Notes under the pieces: model-generated | Seen by the model: the letters and a program-made list of their open reading frames with translations, nothing else | What the model was told of the DNA's origin: nothing | Database searches by the model: none | Position numbers and translations under genes: made by a program | NCBI GenBank assembly: GCA_016866305.1 | Contig: VGMX01000012.1 | Coordinates: 1-64,000, forward strand | Reading direction: 5' to 3' | From: Chlorobiota bacterium | Lineage (GTDB): Bacteria > Bacteroidota > Chlorobiia > Chlorobiales > Chlorobiaceae | DNA length: 64,000 nucleotides | Shown here: one piece after another, positions 11,622-25,104 of the stretch | Position numbering within the stretch: position 1 is the stretch's first letter | Layout of the letters: each line of letters starts with the position of its first letter

Positions 11622-11661
11622 CGGTCCATGAACAACCAATTGAATTCAAAGGAGCAAACTC

Positions 11662-11880
11662 TTGGCCAAAGAAGAAGCAATCGAGATTGAAGGGGTGATC
11701 GTGGACGCTCTTCCCAATGCGCAGTTCAAGGTGAAGCTTGAAAACGGCCTTGAGGTTCTTGCACATGTATCGGGAAAGATCAGGATGCACTACATCAGAA
11801 TCCTGCCGGGAGACAAGGTCAAGGTGCAGATATCTCCCTATGACATCAGCAAGGGGAGAATCACCTACCGGTACAAATAA
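11662..11880 (+). CDS. infA: Translation initiation factor IF-1 (TTG start)
   Basis: [29 protein letters not shown]. Confidence 0.98.
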   Translation: MAKEEAIEIEGVIVDALPNAQFKVKLENGLEVLAHVSGKIRMHYIRILPGDKVKVQISPYDISKGRITYRYK

Positions 11881-11993
11881 GCGACGAAAAACCGTTAAAC
11901 GCCTGTTGATTTTCCGGACTATTTTTTTTACATTACATGCCTTTCAGAATTTTCGATAGACAGACGACTTAATTATTGCATGCGGGGTCAAAT

Positions 11994-12110
11994 ATGAAAA
12001 TATATTCATCCATCAAAAAGCGTTGTGAACACTGCCGTATCATCAAGCGCAAAGGAAAGCGTTTCGTGATCTGCAAAGTTAATCCGAGCCATAAGCAGCG
12101 CCAGGGTTGA
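11994..12110 (+). CDS. rpmJ: 50S ribosomal protein L36 (zinc-ligand form)
   Basis: Translated by hand: [38 protein letters not shown] (38 aa); below the ORF-track cutoff. Confidence 0.97.
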   Translation: MKIYSSIKKRCEHCRIIKRKGKRFVICKVNPSHKQRQG

Positions 12111-12145
12111 TCTTCAGAAATAATCAATAGAACTACAAAGAGAAT

Positions 12146-12523
12146 ATGAGGATAGCTGGGGTAAATTTGCCGCTGAACAAGCACGCGGTCATTGCTTTAA
12201 CGCATGTTTATGGTATCGGAAGAACATCCGCCGAGAGTATTCTCCGGAGAGCGGGTATCGCTCCGGACCGGAAGATTTCCGAGCTGAATGACGAAGAGGC
12301 GCATGCAATAAGGGAGATTATTGCCGAGGATTACAAAGTTGAGGGTCAGGCCCGCGGCGAACAGCAGCTTGCCATCAAGCGGTTGATGGATATCGGCTGT
12401 TACAGGGGTTTGCGTCACAGGCGGTCTCTTCCCGTGCGCGGTCAGCGCACACAGACCAATGCAAGGACCAGAAAAGGCAAACGCAAGACGGTCGCAGGCA
12501 AGAAGAAGGCAACGAAGAAGTAG
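12146..12523 (+). CDS. rpsM: 30S ribosomal protein S13
   Basis: [29 protein letters not shown]. Confidence 0.99.
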   Translation: MRIAGVNLPLNKHAVIALTHVYGIGRTSAESILRRAGIAPDRKISELNDEEAHAIREIIAEDYKVEGQARGEQQLAIKRLMDIGCYRGLRHRRSLPVRGQRTQTNARTRKGKRKTVAGKKKATKK

Positions 12524-12570
12524 CAGCAGATAAGCATTACATCAACTTTGAGACTTAAGAGTGTAAGTTC

Positions 12571-12954
12571 ATGGCAACAGCAAGCAGAAAAAAGAAAAAG
12601 GTAAAGGTTACGGCTGAAGGTACCGTCCATATCAAGGCATCCTTCAACAATATCATGGTAACCATTACCGATGTGCAGGGCAATACGGTTTCCTGGTCGA
12701 GCGCAGGCAAGAACGGCTTCAGGGGTTCCAAGAAGAATACCCCGTACGCCTCCCAGGTGACTTCGGAAGCCGCTGCGAAAGAGGCTTTTGACCTCGGCAT
12801 GAGGAACGTTCATGTCTACATCAAGGGTCCCGGCGCAGGCAGGGATGCCGCAATCAGGGCTTTGCAGGGAGCCGGTCTTGAGGTGCGTTCCATAAAGGAT
12901 ATCACACCTCTGCCGCATAACGGCTGCAGGCCTCCGAAGCGCAGAAGGGTCTGA
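12571..12954 (+). CDS. rpsK: 30S ribosomal protein S11
   Basis: [34 protein letters not shown]. Confidence 0.99.
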   Translation: MATASRKKKKVKVTAEGTVHIKASFNNIMVTITDVQGNTVSWSSAGKNGFRGSKKNTPYASQVTSEAAAKEAFDLGMRNVHVYIKGPGAGRDAAIRALQGAGLEVRSIKDITPLPHNGCRPPKRRRV

Positions 12955-12991
12955 TTTTATATATTCATAGAATTTCAATGAAGCAATTGAT

Positions 12992-13603
12992 ATGGCAAGA
13001 TTTAGAGGCTCAATAACAAAAGTATCCCGCAGGTTAGGTATTGCGCTTTCGCCGAAAGCTGAGAAATATCTTGAAAGAAGGCCTTTCGCCCCTGGCCAGC
13101 ACGGGCAGTCGCGCAAGGGAAAGGTTTCGGAATATGCTCTGCAGCTCCGCGAAAAGCAGAAGATGAAGTATCTCTACGGCATTCTCGAGAAGCAGTTCAG
13201 GAACTACTACAAGAAAGCCGTGTCACAGAGGGGTGTTACCGGTGACAACCTTGTCAAGCTTCTTGAAAGACGTTTCGATAATGTGGTATACCGTTCCGGA
13301 TTTGCCGCCTCGCGTGCAGCGGCACGCCAGCTTGTTTCCCATGGCCATTTGCTTGTCAACGGAAAAAAGGTCAACATTCCTTCCTATCTGGTCGCGCCAG
13401 GCGACCTGATCGAGTTCCGTCAGAAAAGCCGCAACATGGGCGCTGTGACCGATTCGCTCAGCAAGGCTCCGGAATCCCGTTTTCCTTCATGGATCCAGGT
13501 TGACAAGGCAAACCAGAAGGCGGTTTTTCTCAGTGTGCCGGAGCGTGAGGATATTCAGGAGCCGTTTAACGAGCAGCTTGTTGTCGAGTTGTACTCCAAG
13601 TGA
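12992..13603 (+). CDS. rpsD: 30S ribosomal protein S4
   Basis: [30 protein letters not shown]. Confidence 0.99.
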   Translation: MARFRGSITKVSRRLGIALSPKAEKYLERRPFAPGQHGQSRKGKVSEYALQLREKQKMKYLYGILEKQFRNYYKKAVSQRGVTGDNLVKLLERRFDNVVYRSGFAASRAAARQLVSHGHLLVNGKKVNIPSYLVAPGDLIEFRQKSRNMGAVTDSLSKAPESRFPSWIQVDKANQKAVFLSVPEREDIQEPFNEQLVVELYSK

Positions 13604-13632
13604 TTTTAATGAACCCCAAGGTATAAACGACT

Positions 13633-14619
13633 ATGATATACCAGATGCAGATGCCGGCTAAAATAGAGGTTGATGAAACTACTCATACGGACAGCTACGG
13701 ACGGTTCATTGCACAGCCTCTCGAGAGAGGGTACGGTGTGACACTCGGTAACGTCATGAGACGGGTGCTGCTTGCGTCACTTCCCGGGACGGCAATTACA
13801 GGTGTAAAGATAGAGGGCGTTTTTCATGAGTTCTCTACCGTAGAAGGCGTGAGGGAAGATGTTCCGGAGATCGTGCTGAATCTGAAGAAAGTGCGGTTTC
13901 GCTCGAACTGCAAGAGGAACTGCAAGACATCGCTTGTGCTTGTCGGTCCCAGAGAGTTTACTGCCGGTGACATCGTCGCCCAGGAGGGTGAATTCGAGGT
14001 ACTGAACAAGGATCTCCATATAGCCACCGTCAATGAGGGTGCCACCCTGAAAATAGATGTTTTCGTCGGACGGGGCAGAGGCTATCTTCCAGCTGAAGAG
14101 AACCGTCCCGACGGTATGCCGATCGGCTTCATCGCTATCGACGCAATTTTCACGCCCATCAGGAACGTGAAGTTCACCGTCGAAAATACCCGCGTCGGTC
14201 AGCGTACCGACTATGAGAAAATGATTCTCGATGTCGAAACCGACGGATCGATCACGCCTGACGATTCCATCAGTCTTGCAGGCAAGATCATCAACGAACA
14301 TGTCACCTTCTTCGCCAACTTCTCGCCGACTGAAGAGGAGTTCACCGAAGAGGAGTACAAGCAGCAGGATGATGAGTTCGAGAACATGCGCAAGCTGCTC
14401 AATACCAAGATCGAGGATCTCGATCTTTCGGTGCGTTCGCATAACTGCCTCCGCCTTGCTGAAATCGATACCATCGGCGATCTCGTATCAAGGAAAGAGG
14501 ACGAACTGCTCAACTACAAGAACTTCGGAAAGAAGTCGCTGACGGAATTGAAGGAACAGCTCGAGAAGTTCGACCTGAAATTTGGTATGGACATCACCAA
14601 GTACCAGATGAAAGGGTAA
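13633..14619 (+). CDS. rpoA: DNA-directed RNA polymerase subunit alpha
   Basis: [46 protein letters not shown]; alpha-CTD present. Confidence 0.99.
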   Translation: MIYQMQMPAKIEVDETTHTDSYGRFIAQPLERGYGVTLGNVMRRVLLASLPGTAITGVKIEGVFHEFSTVEGVREDVPEIVLNLKKVRFRSNCKRNCKTSLVLVGPREFTAGDIVAQEGEFEVLNKDLHIATVNEGATLKIDVFVGRGRGYLPAEENRPDGMPIGFIAIDAIFTPIRNVKFTVENTRVGQRTDYEKMILDVETDGSITPDDSISLAGKIINEHVTFFANFSPTEEEFTEEEYKQQDDEFENMRKLLNTKIEDLDLSVRSHNCLRLAEIDTIGDLVSRKEDELLNYKNFGKKSLTELKEQLEKFDLKFGMDITKYQMKG

Positions 14620-14665
14620 ACAATTAACAGGATTATTTTTGAATTTTTGAGATCAGGAATCAGTC

Positions 14666-15133
14666 ATGCGTAAAGTCAAGCCGGCAAGAAAACTCGGAAG
14701 AACCGCAGCTCATAGAAAGGCGACTCTGGCCAATCTGTCGACCCAGCTGCTGCTTCACAAGCGTATTGAAACCACGGAAGCGAAAGCCAGGGAAACCAGA
14801 AAGGTTGTTGAGAAAATCATCACCAAGGCGCGAAAGGGAACGGTACATGCCCAGCGAGACATTTTCAGGAGCATCCGTGACAAGGAGGCCGTGAAAATGC
14901 TGTTCGAGGAGATCGTTTCCAGAATCGGTGACCGCAATGGCGGATACACCAGAATCATCAAGCTCGCCCCCCGTTTCGGTGATGCCGCCAAGATGGCCGT
15001 CATCGAACTGGTCGATTATTCCGAAGCCCCGTCAAAGCAGACGCAGGGAGGAAAACAGGATCGCGCCAAACGAGTAAGGGGTTCCAAGAAAAGTGAAACG
15101 GTCGCAACCCAAACCGCGGCTGCCGGAGAGTAA
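14666..15133 (+). CDS. rplQ: 50S ribosomal protein L17
   Basis: L17-like sequence; terminal gene of the operon. Confidence 0.98.
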   Translation: MRKVKPARKLGRTAAHRKATLANLSTQLLLHKRIETTEAKARETRKVVEKIITKARKGTVHAQRDIFRSIRDKEAVKMLFEEIVSRIGDRNGGYTRIIKLAPRFGDAAKMAVIELVDYSEAPSKQTQGGKQDRAKRVRGSKKSETVATQTAAAGE

Positions 15134-15175
15134 GGTTGCCGCCGGAAACGGCTGAACACAAGACAATAATTGTTG

Positions 15176-15220
15176 GTCATTGCCTGAAGAATCGTGTTAT
15201 CTTCGGGCAATGACTATCTC
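15176..15220. terminator. Candidate bidirectional terminator hairpin between rplQ and rsmG
   Basis: GTCATTGCCTGAAGA-(9 nt)-TCTTCGGGCAATGAC, 15-bp stem with one G-T; overlaps the last codons of rsmG; imperfect T-rich tract follows. Confidence 0.55.
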
Positions 15221-15865
15221 TTTTTCTGCGAAAAACGGACTGAACCGGTTGATGGGATAGTGTTCGACGCTCCCGGGAAAACCGTGGTGCGCGTGGCGCG
15301 TTTCGATTGCCGCACGGATTTCCTCCTCAAGATTTCCACCTTTCAGACAGATCAGTACCCCTTCCGGTTTGAGAAAACGGTATGCATAGGAGCACAACTG
15401 TTCAAGCTGAGCGACCTGCCGGCTGAGCACCGTGTCGAACGACACGCCCTTCAGCTCCTCCACTCGCGAGTGCAGCGCAACGGCATTGCTGATGCCGAGT
15501 TCCTTCAGCATAGCCTGGCACGCCGCTATTTTTTTTCCGGTCGAATCCACAAGCAGAAACCGGGTTTCAGGCCAGGCTATGGCCAGGGGAATTCCCGGAA
15601 GACCACCTCCGGTACCGAGGTCGAGAACCTTTTCTCCAGCTGTGAACGGGTGAAACAGCCCCATCAGGAGGGAGTGGAACACATGCTTGACGATAACCGG
15701 CGCATCCTCCTTTCGACTGATGAGATTGATTTTCCTGTTCCACTGTTCGAGAAGCAACGCATATTGTGCGAGCTGCTCATACTGCGACGGGGATAACTCC
15801 ATATTTTCACGCAGGCAGAGTTCTTTCAGCATTGCCAGAGCCTCGGGGTGACGTTTCATCTTCAC
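15197..15865 (-). CDS. rsmG: 16S rRNA (guanine527-N7)-methyltransferase RsmG (GidB)
   Basis: KVLDLGTGGGLPGIPLAIAWPE..FLLVDSTGKKI. Confidence 0.95.
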   Translation of the reverse strand: MKMKRHPEALAMLKELCLRENMELSPSQYEQLAQYALLLEQWNRKINLISRKEDAPVIVKHVFHSLLMGLFHPFTAGEKVLDLGTGGGLPGIPLAIAWPETRFLLVDSTGKKIAACQAMLKELGISNAVALHSRVEELKGVSFDTVLSRQVAQLEQLCSYAYRFLKPEGVLICLKGGNLEEEIRAAIETRHAHHGFPGSVEHYPINRFSPFFAEKEIVIARR

Positions 15866-16087
15866 GGCCTCTTGATTACCATTATTGTTACAGGAAAAAA
15901 AGATATTTTAGGCTGATTGGCAAATGCTCGCGACTCCTCTTTTCGCCGGGCGTCAGAGCAGCCGGAGAATTGTCATGGCAGATGCTCCATATCCTGTGCA
16001 GGATCGCTCCTTTGCTTCCGACCTGTAGCCCGCACCCAATACAGGGTACCGGTCATGCCAGAGAAAATCAACCGTAACGGTGCCCAT

Positions 16088-17197
16088 ATGATGAACAGTC
16101 ACGTCTATGCCGTCATCATGGCCGGAGGGCCGTCAAAGGCGCTCTGGCCTTCAGCAAGAAAGAAACTGCCGGTGCAGTGTCTCGATCTTTTCCATGAAGG
16201 CACGATGATCGAGCTTACCGTGCAAAGGATCATGCGGGTTGTCCCCCCTGAACGGATACTGGTAGTCACGAGCCGGGAAGGAAAAGAGACCCTTGTCACT
16301 TCGGGAACGCTCATTCCGACCGGCAACATTATTGCCGAACCGTCGGCTCGCAACACGGCACCCTGCATTGCACTCGCCACAGCACATATCAAAACGAAGG
16401 ATCCCGAAGCCGTAACCATCGTCCTGCCCTCCGATCATGATGTCCGTGACGTGGATGCATTTGCCGGAATTATCGAGGCCGGTATCCGGATTGCCTCGAA
16501 AAAAAACAGTCTGGTGACCATTGGCATAACGCCGACCTATCCTGAAACGGAATACGGTTATATTCAGATCGCCGAACAGATTTCCGAACCGGAAGGTGAC
16601 AAGGGAAATACGGGATACACTCTTTTTCGGGTGAAAACCTTTGCTGAAAAGCCGGATTATGCTACCGCAGTGCAGTTTCTTGAAAGCAGGGATTTTTTCT
16701 GGAACAGCGGGATCTTCATCTGGCATATCGATGCTATCTGCAGGGAGTTCGAGCGTTCGATGCCCGATCTCTACAAGGACTTTTCCAGCATCCATCAGCA
16801 TCTCTGCTCCGGATCGGCCGATGAGGTTGTCGAGGATGTGTACAGCTGGATTCACCCGGTTTCCATCGACTACGGGATCATGGAAAAGGCCGAGCAGGTC
16901 TCGATGCTTGTCGGTGATTTCGGATGGACGGATCTGGTCAGCTGGGATGAACTCGCAAGGGTGAACGCCCTGCATGAAAATCCCGAGGACTCCTGCGAAC
17001 TTGATGTTCTGCGCATGGAGAGTTCGGGAGTTTTTCTGAGAAAACCGCCGGGGAAGGTTGTCTGTATGATCGGCGTGAACGACCTGATTGTGGTGGATAC
17101 CGGCGATGTCCTGCTGCTCTGCGCCAAAGGGGAATCCCACAAGGTTCCCGCCGCCGTCGACCAGCTCAGGAGGGAGAACCGGGAGGCTTTCCTGTGA
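16088..17197 (+). CDS. manC: Mannose-1-phosphate guanylyltransferase
   Basis: VYAVIMAGGPSKALWPSARKKLPVQCLDL; FAEKPD; SIDYGIMEKA. Confidence 0.88.
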   Translation: MMNSHVYAVIMAGGPSKALWPSARKKLPVQCLDLFHEGTMIELTVQRIMRVVPPERILVVTSREGKETLVTSGTLIPTGNIIAEPSARNTAPCIALATAHIKTKDPEAVTIVLPSDHDVRDVDAFAGIIEAGIRIASKKNSLVTIGITPTYPETEYGYIQIAEQISEPEGDKGNTGYTLFRVKTFAEKPDYATAVQFLESRDFFWNSGIFIWHIDAICREFERSMPDLYKDFSSIHQHLCSGSADEVVEDVYSWIHPVSIDYGIMEKAEQVSMLVGDFGWTDLVSWDELARVNALHENPEDSCELDVLRMESSGVFLRKPPGKVVCMIGVNDLIVVDTGDVLLLCAKGESHKVPAAVDQLRRENREAFL

Positions 17198-17209
17198 CGC
17201 TTCGCCGGG

Positions 17210-18661
17210 CTATCCGGTTTTCAGCGACCAGCTCGCCCCTTCACGGGTATCCTTTATTTCCACGCCTGCTTCGAGCAGTTTGTCCCTGATACGGTCGCTC
17301 AGGAGGAAGTCCCGGTTTTTTCTCGCTTCGGCCCGCATTTCGAGCAGAATGGCCATTACCTTTTCCAGTGCATCCCGGCTGTTTTCCTCTGCAAGGCCTT
17401 TCTCCCGATCTCCGGAACCCATGATGCCGAGTACCTTTCCGGCAAAAGTATCGAAGAAGGTCTCCGCCTTTGCCATCGAGGCTGCGGAAAGTCCCCCGGA
17501 TTTGTCAAGGGCGCTGTTCAGGGCTTTCGAAAAATCGAACAGTACCGAAACGGCAAGCGGAGTGTTGAAATCGTCATCCATCGCCTCGGTGAACCGGGCG
17601 ACGAAGTCCCCCATATCCAATGTTCCTTCGCCGGGCGAGCTTTCCTGCAGTCTCCTGCGTGTATCCCGGATCTTTTCAAGCCCCGAGGAGGAGGCCCGGA
17701 TGGCGGCTTCGGAGAAATCAAGCGGCGAGCGGTAGTGCGACTGCAGGATGAAGAACCGGATGACCACCGGATCGGTGGTGCGGAACAGGTCCTTGAGATT
17801 GACGGAGTTTTTCAGGGACTTGCCCATCTTGACTCCCTCGACGGTCACCATGTTGTTGTGCATCCAGTAGCGCACATAGGGCTTTCCGGTGGCGGCTTCG
17901 GACTGGGCGATTTCACAGTCGTGGTGGGGAAACTTGTTCTCCATGCCTCCTCCATGGATATCGACGGTCTCTCCGAGATATTTCATCGACATGGCCGAAC
18001 ACTCCACATGCCATCCCGGATACCCCGTGCCCCACGGGGAGTTCCATTTCATGAGGTGCCCCTCTTCGGCTTTTTTCCAGAGCGCGAAATCGGACGGGTG
18101 GCGCTTCTCGCTTCTCACCTCGACCCGTGTGCCCGACTGCAGGGCATCCTGATCGGTCCTTCCCGACAGTTTCCCGTATTCGGGAAAGGAGCCTACGGAA
18201 AAATAGATGTTTCCGTCAACCTCGTAGGCATGTCCGGATGCGACCAGCCGTTCGATCAGGGCAATCTGTTCAGGAACATGTCCCGTAGCCGTGGGTGCGA
18301 TATTGGGACGCTCGACGCCGAGGCGATCCATATCCTCGTAAAAGCTTCGGGTATAATACTGTGCGACCTCCATGGGATCGGTTTTTTCCAGCCTTGCCTG
18401 CCGTGCGATCTTGTCTTCCCCTTCATCGGCGTCGTCGGTAAGGTGCCCGACATCGGTGATGTTCTGCACGTACCGGACCCGATATCCGCTGTGACGGAGC
18501 CAGCGGGCGACGACGTCGAACGATACGTAGCTTTTGGCATGGCCGAGGTGGGCGTGGCCGTAAACGGTCGGTCCGCAGACGTACATGCCCACCACTCCGG
18601 GGTGGACGGGTTCAAATGTTTCCCTGGTGCGCGAAAGAGAGTTATAGATCTGTAGTGCCAT
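17210..18661 (-). CDS. cysS: Cysteinyl-tRNA synthetase
   Basis: MALQIYNSLSRTRETFEPVHPGVVGMYVCGPTVYGHAHLGHA; KMGKSLKN; internal start chosen over the upstream ORF extension. Confidence 0.98.
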   Translation of the reverse strand: MALQIYNSLSRTRETFEPVHPGVVGMYVCGPTVYGHAHLGHAKSYVSFDVVARWLRHSGYRVRYVQNITDVGHLTDDADEGEDKIARQARLEKTDPMEVAQYYTRSFYEDMDRLGVERPNIAPTATGHVPEQIALIERLVASGHAYEVDGNIYFSVGSFPEYGKLSGRTDQDALQSGTRVEVRSEKRHPSDFALWKKAEEGHLMKWNSPWGTGYPGWHVECSAMSMKYLGETVDIHGGGMENKFPHHDCEIAQSEAATGKPYVRYWMHNNMVTVEGVKMGKSLKNSVNLKDLFRTTDPVVIRFFILQSHYRSPLDFSEAAIRASSSGLEKIRDTRRRLQESSPGEGTLDMGDFVARFTEAMDDDFNTPLAVSVLFDFSKALNSALDKSGGLSAASMAKAETFFDTFAGKVLGIMGSGDREKGLAEENSRDALEKVMAILLEMRAEARKNRDFLLSDRIRDKLLEAGVEIKDTREGASWSLKTG

Positions 18662-18873
18662 GGTGCCTGTTCCGCCTGGTGATGGGTGTTTCCGTAACCT
18701 TGCGTTTTCTCCCTGGTGGGGTGGGGCGCGACGATAACGGACAACGAGCCGTTTTTTTCGAAAAACCTCACGAAAGTTAAACATTTGGGTTTTTAACGCA
18801 AGGTTTTTAGCTTCCTTTTTCCCACAGCTTTCCGGGCACGGCAAAGGTGTTCCGGATTGTTTTTCGCCATGGC

Positions 18874-20770
<1,897 letters not shown>

Positions 20771-20790
20771 GGAATATTCCACTACCGGTC

Positions 20791-21096
20791 ATGGCACTTC
20801 TCGATATTACCATCATTCCTCTCGATGGCAGGGACTCCGGTTTCAGCCCTTTCGTTGCAGGCCTGCAGGAGTTGCTTGCCCAGAGCGCCTGCAGCTACCG
20901 GCTGCACGACATGGGCACCACTGTCGAAGGCTCCGCATCCGAGCTTTTCCGGCTTGCCGCACTGCTGCACGAGCATGCATTCGGCCCGGGCGTCCAGCGG
21001 GTGTATACGGTCATGAAAATCGACGATCGGCGTGACAGGACGGTGCATCTGGGCGACAAGACCGCATCGGTCCAGGCAAGGAGTGCCGGCGCTTAA
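20791..21096 (+). CDS. MTH1187/YkoF-type thiamine-binding family protein
   Basis: MALLDITIIPLDGRDSGFSPFVAGLQELL..YRLHDMGTTVEGSASELFRLAALLHE, pattern of the DUF77/MTH1187 family. Confidence 0.75.
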   Translation: MALLDITIIPLDGRDSGFSPFVAGLQELLAQSACSYRLHDMGTTVEGSASELFRLAALLHEHAFGPGVQRVYTVMKIDDRRDRTVHLGDKTASVQARSAGA

Positions 21097-21236
21097 GATG
21101 CAGCGGGATGCTCAGGATTAACGAAAAATATTTTATCTTCAGTTTCTTTAAGTTTGACCGCTGCAGGCGCAGTTCGTGCGTTTTTCCCCGGTGGGATTGA
21201 GTTGCGGTCGGTAACGATTTCAGGAGGAAAAACTTC

Positions 21237-22526
21237 ATGATGCAGGTTCCCGGCGAATTTCCCATAATCAAGGAAGACAACGTTACGCACAGTTTCTGCG
21301 GCCTTGCCTGTGTCGGCTGGATGTACCAGAAAATAAAGGACAGCTTTTTTCTGATTCTCGGTACCCATACCTGTGCTCATTTTCTGCAGAACGCGCTCGG
21401 CATGATGATTTTCGCCAAACCCCGTTTCGGCATCGCACTGATCGAGGAGGGCGATCTGGCAAAGCAGGAACCGACGCTCGAGGAGATTATCAGTGAAATC
21501 AAGGCGGATCACAATCCCTCTGTGATTTTCCTGCTCTCCTCCTGCACTCCGGAGGTCATGAAGGTCGATTTCAAGGGTCTTTCCCATCATCTCAGCACGC
21601 CTGATGTTCCGGTACTTTTCGTGCCGGCAAGCGGTCTGGTGTACAATTTCACCCAGGCAGAGGATTCCGTGCTGCACGCTCTGGTGCCATACTGTCCCGT
21701 TGCTCCTGCCGGCCAGAAAAGCGTGGTGTTTCTCGGTTCGGTCAACGATGCCACCGCGGACGATCTGCGTGCCGAAGCCGAAGAACTCGGCATTCCTGTA
21801 GGCGGCTTTCTTCCGGAATCCCGCTTCGACCGTATGCCGGCTATCGGGCCCGATACCGTTCTTGCTCCTGTGCAGCCCTATCTTTCCAGGGTTGCCGTCA
21901 AGCTGAACCGCGAGCGCGGCGCCCGTGTCCTGAACTCGCTCTTTCCTTTCGGACCGGACGGTACCCGGGTTTTCTGGGAGGATCTCGCAAAAGAGTTCGG
22001 CATCGAGGTTGACCTTCGCGACCGCGAAAAGGCCGCGTGGGAGAAGATCCGTCAGCAGACGGAGCTGCTTTCCGGCAAAAAGGTGTTTCTCACCGCCGAT
22101 ACCATGATGGAGCTGCCGCTTGCACGGTTCCTGAAAAGCGCCGGCGCCGAAGTGGTGGAGTGCAGCAGCGCCTATATCAACAAGAAGTTCCATTCACGGG
22201 AGCTCGAAGCACTCGACGGCGTCCGTGTCGTCGAACAGCCCAATTTCCACCGCCAGCTCGAGGATATCAAACGTCAGCGGCCCGATCTTATCGTCACCTC
22301 GCTCATGACCGCCAATCCCTTCGTCGGGCACGGATTTATCGTGAAGTGGAGCATGGAGTTCACGCTCATGCCGATTCACAGCTGGTCGGGAGTGTTCACT
22401 CTGGCCAACCTGTTCGTTTCGCCTTTCAACCGCCGGAGCAGGCTGCCTGCGTTCGACGGAAAGATATGGCTCGAAGGCGTCATGCCGAGCTCGGAACAGA
22501 CCAACGAACCGCAATTGAAAAACTAA
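21237..22526 (+). CDS. bchN: Light-independent protochlorophyllide reductase, subunit N
   Basis: NifD/K-like fold, ..[34 protein letters not shown]; followed by bchB and bchL. Confidence 0.96.
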   Translation: MMQVPGEFPIIKEDNVTHSFCGLACVGWMYQKIKDSFFLILGTHTCAHFLQNALGMMIFAKPRFGIALIEEGDLAKQEPTLEEIISEIKADHNPSVIFLLSSCTPEVMKVDFKGLSHHLSTPDVPVLFVPASGLVYNFTQAEDSVLHALVPYCPVAPAGQKSVVFLGSVNDATADDLRAEAEELGIPVGGFLPESRFDRMPAIGPDTVLAPVQPYLSRVAVKLNRERGARVLNSLFPFGPDGTRVFWEDLAKEFGIEVDLRDREKAAWEKIRQQTELLSGKKVFLTADTMMELPLARFLKSAGAEVVECSSAYINKKFHSRELEALDGVRVVEQPNFHRQLEDIKRQRPDLIVTSLMTANPFVGHGFIVKWSMEFTLMPIHSWSGVFTLANLFVSPFNRRSRLPAFDGKIWLEGVMPSSEQTNEPQLKN

Positions 22527-22539
22527 CGGAAAACAGCGT

Positions 22540-24147
22540 ATGCGCTTAGCTTTCTGGCTCTACGAGGGAACCGCCCTGCACGGTATCAGCCGTATCACCA
22601 ACAGTATGAAGGGGGTTCACACGGTTTACCATGCCCCCCAGGGAGACGACTACATTACGGCCACCTATACCATGCTGGAACGCACACCGGAATTTCCCGG
22701 TCTTTCGATCAGCGTGGTGCGTGGCCGCGACCTCGCCCAGGGGGTATCGAGGCTTCCCGCCACCCTGCAGCAGGTGGCTGAACACTACAACCCGGAGCTG
22801 ACGGTCATCGCTCCGAGCTGCAGCACGGCCCTGCTCCAGGAGGATCTCCGCCAGCTCGCCATGCATTCGGGGGTGCCGGAAGAGAAGCTGCTGGTCTATG
22901 CGCTCAACCCGTTCAGGGTATCGGAAAACGAAGCCGCCGACGGTCTGTTTACCGAGCTTGTCAGGCGGTATGCCGAAGAACGCGAAAAAACCGCTGTACC
23001 TTCGGTCAACATCCTCGGATTCACCTCGCTCGGTTTCCATCTGCGGGCGAACCTCACCAGCCTGCGTCGCATGCTGCAGACGCTCGGTATCAGGGTCAAT
23101 GTCGTTGCGCCATGGGGCGCCGGCACCGCCGATCTGCGGAACCTCCCGGCTGCATGGCTCAATATAGCGCCGTACCGCGAAATCGGCGCTTCCGCCGCGG
23201 CATACCTCGGCGACCGTTTCGGCATGCCAGCCGTCTACGATGCTCCGCTCGGAGTTGAAGCTACACGGAGCTGGCTTGCCTCGATCGTCAGGGAGATCAA
23301 TATCGTGGCTGCCGCCAAGGGAGCCCCGCTCATTACGATGCCGGAGCTCAGGGCATTCTCGCTCGACGGCATGAGCGCGCCGAGCGGCGTGCCGTGGTTC
23401 GCCCGCACGGCAGACATGGAAAGCTTCAGCGGCAAGAAAGCCTTCGTGTTCGGAGACGCCACCCATACCGTTGGCGTGGTGAAGTTTCTCCGGGACGAGC
23501 TCGGCATGCAGATCATCGGCGCAGGCACCTACCTGCACCGTCATGCGGACTGGGTAAGGGAGCAGCTGCAGGGTTATCTGCCCGGCGAACTGATGATTAC
23601 CGACAAGTTCCAGGAAATTTCAGCGTTCATCGAAGAGGAGATACCGGATCTGGTCTGCGGCACGCAGATGGAGCGCCACAGCTGCCGCAAGCTCGATGTG
23701 CCCTGCATGGTGATCTCCCCGCCGACCCATATTGAAAACCATCTGCTCGGCTACTATCCGTTCTTCGGCTTTGACGGGGCCGACGTCATGGCGGACCGGG
23801 TTTACGTTTCCTGCAAGCTCGGCCTGGAAAAGCACCTGATCGACTTTTTCGGCGATGCCGGTCTCGAATACGAGGATGATTCTTCCGGTCTTCCTGCTGC
23901 CCCGGCATCTTCCAACGGTCATGACCGTGAGCATGCCGGCACGGAAGAAGCCTCCGGCCAGCCGCAGCATACCGCCGATCCCGACGGTATGAGCTGGACG
24001 GACGAAGCCGAGAACATGCTGAAGAAGGTGCCGTTTTTCGTGCGCAAGAAGGTCCGGAAGAATACCGAAACCTTTGCCCGCCAGAAAGGGGAGGACTGCA
24101 TTACGGCAGAGGTTTTCAGGCAGGCAAAAGAGTCGCTTGGCGGATAA
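22540..24147 (+). CDS. bchB: Light-independent protochlorophyllide reductase, subunit B
   Basis: [40 protein letters not shown]-terminal domain [21 protein letters not shown]. Confidence 0.98.
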   Translation: MRLAFWLYEGTALHGISRITNSMKGVHTVYHAPQGDDYITATYTMLERTPEFPGLSISVVRGRDLAQGVSRLPATLQQVAEHYNPELTVIAPSCSTALLQEDLRQLAMHSGVPEEKLLVYALNPFRVSENEAADGLFTELVRRYAEEREKTAVPSVNILGFTSLGFHLRANLTSLRRMLQTLGIRVNVVAPWGAGTADLRNLPAAWLNIAPYREIGASAAAYLGDRFGMPAVYDAPLGVEATRSWLASIVREINIVAAAKGAPLITMPELRAFSLDGMSAPSGVPWFARTADMESFSGKKAFVFGDATHTVGVVKFLRDELGMQIIGAGTYLHRHADWVREQLQGYLPGELMITDKFQEISAFIEEEIPDLVCGTQMERHSCRKLDVPCMVISPPTHIENHLLGYYPFFGFDGADVMADRVYVSCKLGLEKHLIDFFGDAGLEYEDDSSGLPAAPASSNGHDREHAGTEEASGQPQHTADPDGMSWTDEAENMLKKVPFFVRKKVRKNTETFARQKGEDCITAEVFRQAKESLGG

Positions 24148-24179
24148 GGATTTTACAACCAATTTTTCCTGTTTTCATT

Positions 24180-25010
24180 ATGAGTTTAGTCTTAGCGGTT
24201 TACGGCAAGGGCGGTATCGGAAAAAGCACGACCAGCGCCAATATCTCGGCAGCTCTGGCCCTGAAGGGAGCAAAAGTCCTGCAGATCGGATGCGACCCCA
24301 AGCATGACAGCACCTTCCCCATTACCGGAAAGCTTCAGAAAACCGTGATCGAGGCGCTTGAAGAGGTTGATTTCCATCACGAAGATCTCACGGCCGAAGA
24401 TATCATCGAAACCGGTTTTGCCGGTATCGACGGCCTCGAAGCAGGCGGCCCTCCGGCCGGAAGCGGCTGCGGCGGCTACGTGGTCGGTGAATCGGTCACT
24501 CTCCTGCAGGAGCTCGGCCTGTACGACAAATACGATGTTATCCTGTTTGATGTGCTCGGCGACGTGGTTTGCGGCGGCTTCAGCGCACCGCTGAACTATG
24601 CCGACTACGCCATCATCATCGCAACCAACGACTTCGACAGCATCTTTGCCGCCAACCGGCTCTGCATGGCCATTCAGCAGAAAAGCGTCCGCTACAAGGT
24701 CAAGCTTGCCGGCATCGTTGCCAACAGGGTTGATTACGCCAAAGGCGGCGGCACCAACATGCTCGACCAGTTTGCCGACAAGGTCGGTACCAGGCTGCTT
24801 GCCAAAGTTCCCTACCACGAACTGATCCGCAAAAGCCGGTTTGCCGGAAAAACGCTCTTTGCCATGGACGACAGTGAAGAAGGCAAGGAAGAGTGCCTGC
24901 AGCCCTATCTTCAGATCGCCGAGGACATCCTCTCAGAAGCGCCGAAATCCTCCGTGCCGGTGCCTATCGGCGACCGCGAGATTTTCGAGATCGTCGGCGG
25001 CTGGCAGTAA
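24180..25010 (+). CDS. bchL: Light-independent protochlorophyllide reductase iron-sulfur ATP-binding protein
   Basis: [42 protein letters not shown] (NifH-like P-loop). Confidence 0.98.
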   Translation: MSLVLAVYGKGGIGKSTTSANISAALALKGAKVLQIGCDPKHDSTFPITGKLQKTVIEALEEVDFHHEDLTAEDIIETGFAGIDGLEAGGPPAGSGCGGYVVGESVTLLQELGLYDKYDVILFDVLGDVVCGGFSAPLNYADYAIIIATNDFDSIFAANRLCMAIQQKSVRYKVKLAGIVANRVDYAKGGGTNMLDQFADKVGTRLLAKVPYHELIRKSRFAGKTLFAMDDSEEGKEECLQPYLQIAEDILSEAPKSSVPVPIGDREIFEIVGGWQ

Positions 25011-25035
25011 GCTGCGCGGGTTTGCATGATTGCAG

Positions 25036-25063
25036 GAAAGCGGGCGAATGCCCGCTTTCTGCG
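25036..25063. terminator. Rho-independent terminator after bchNBL (convergent with bchJ)
   Basis: GAAAGCGGGC-GAAT-GCCCGCTTTC, perfect 10-bp stem. Confidence 0.75.
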
Positions 25064-25104
25064 TTCAGGGGCGATAACGGAAGCGACACGGGAGTTGACC
25101 GCAC

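Noticed and set aside
12111-12145. Possible S4-type pseudoknot leader before rpsM
   Set aside because: Only 35 nt between rpmJ and rpsM and no nested pairing visible; insufficient to support it
16151-17140. 329-aa minus-strand ORF
   Set aside because: Antisense to manC; no family features
17735-18655. 306-aa plus-strand ORF
   Set aside because: Antisense to cysS, which carries clear class I synthetase motifs
21093-23544. Minus-strand ORFs 21093..22193 and 22546..23544
   Set aside because: Antisense to bchN/bchB; no domain signatures
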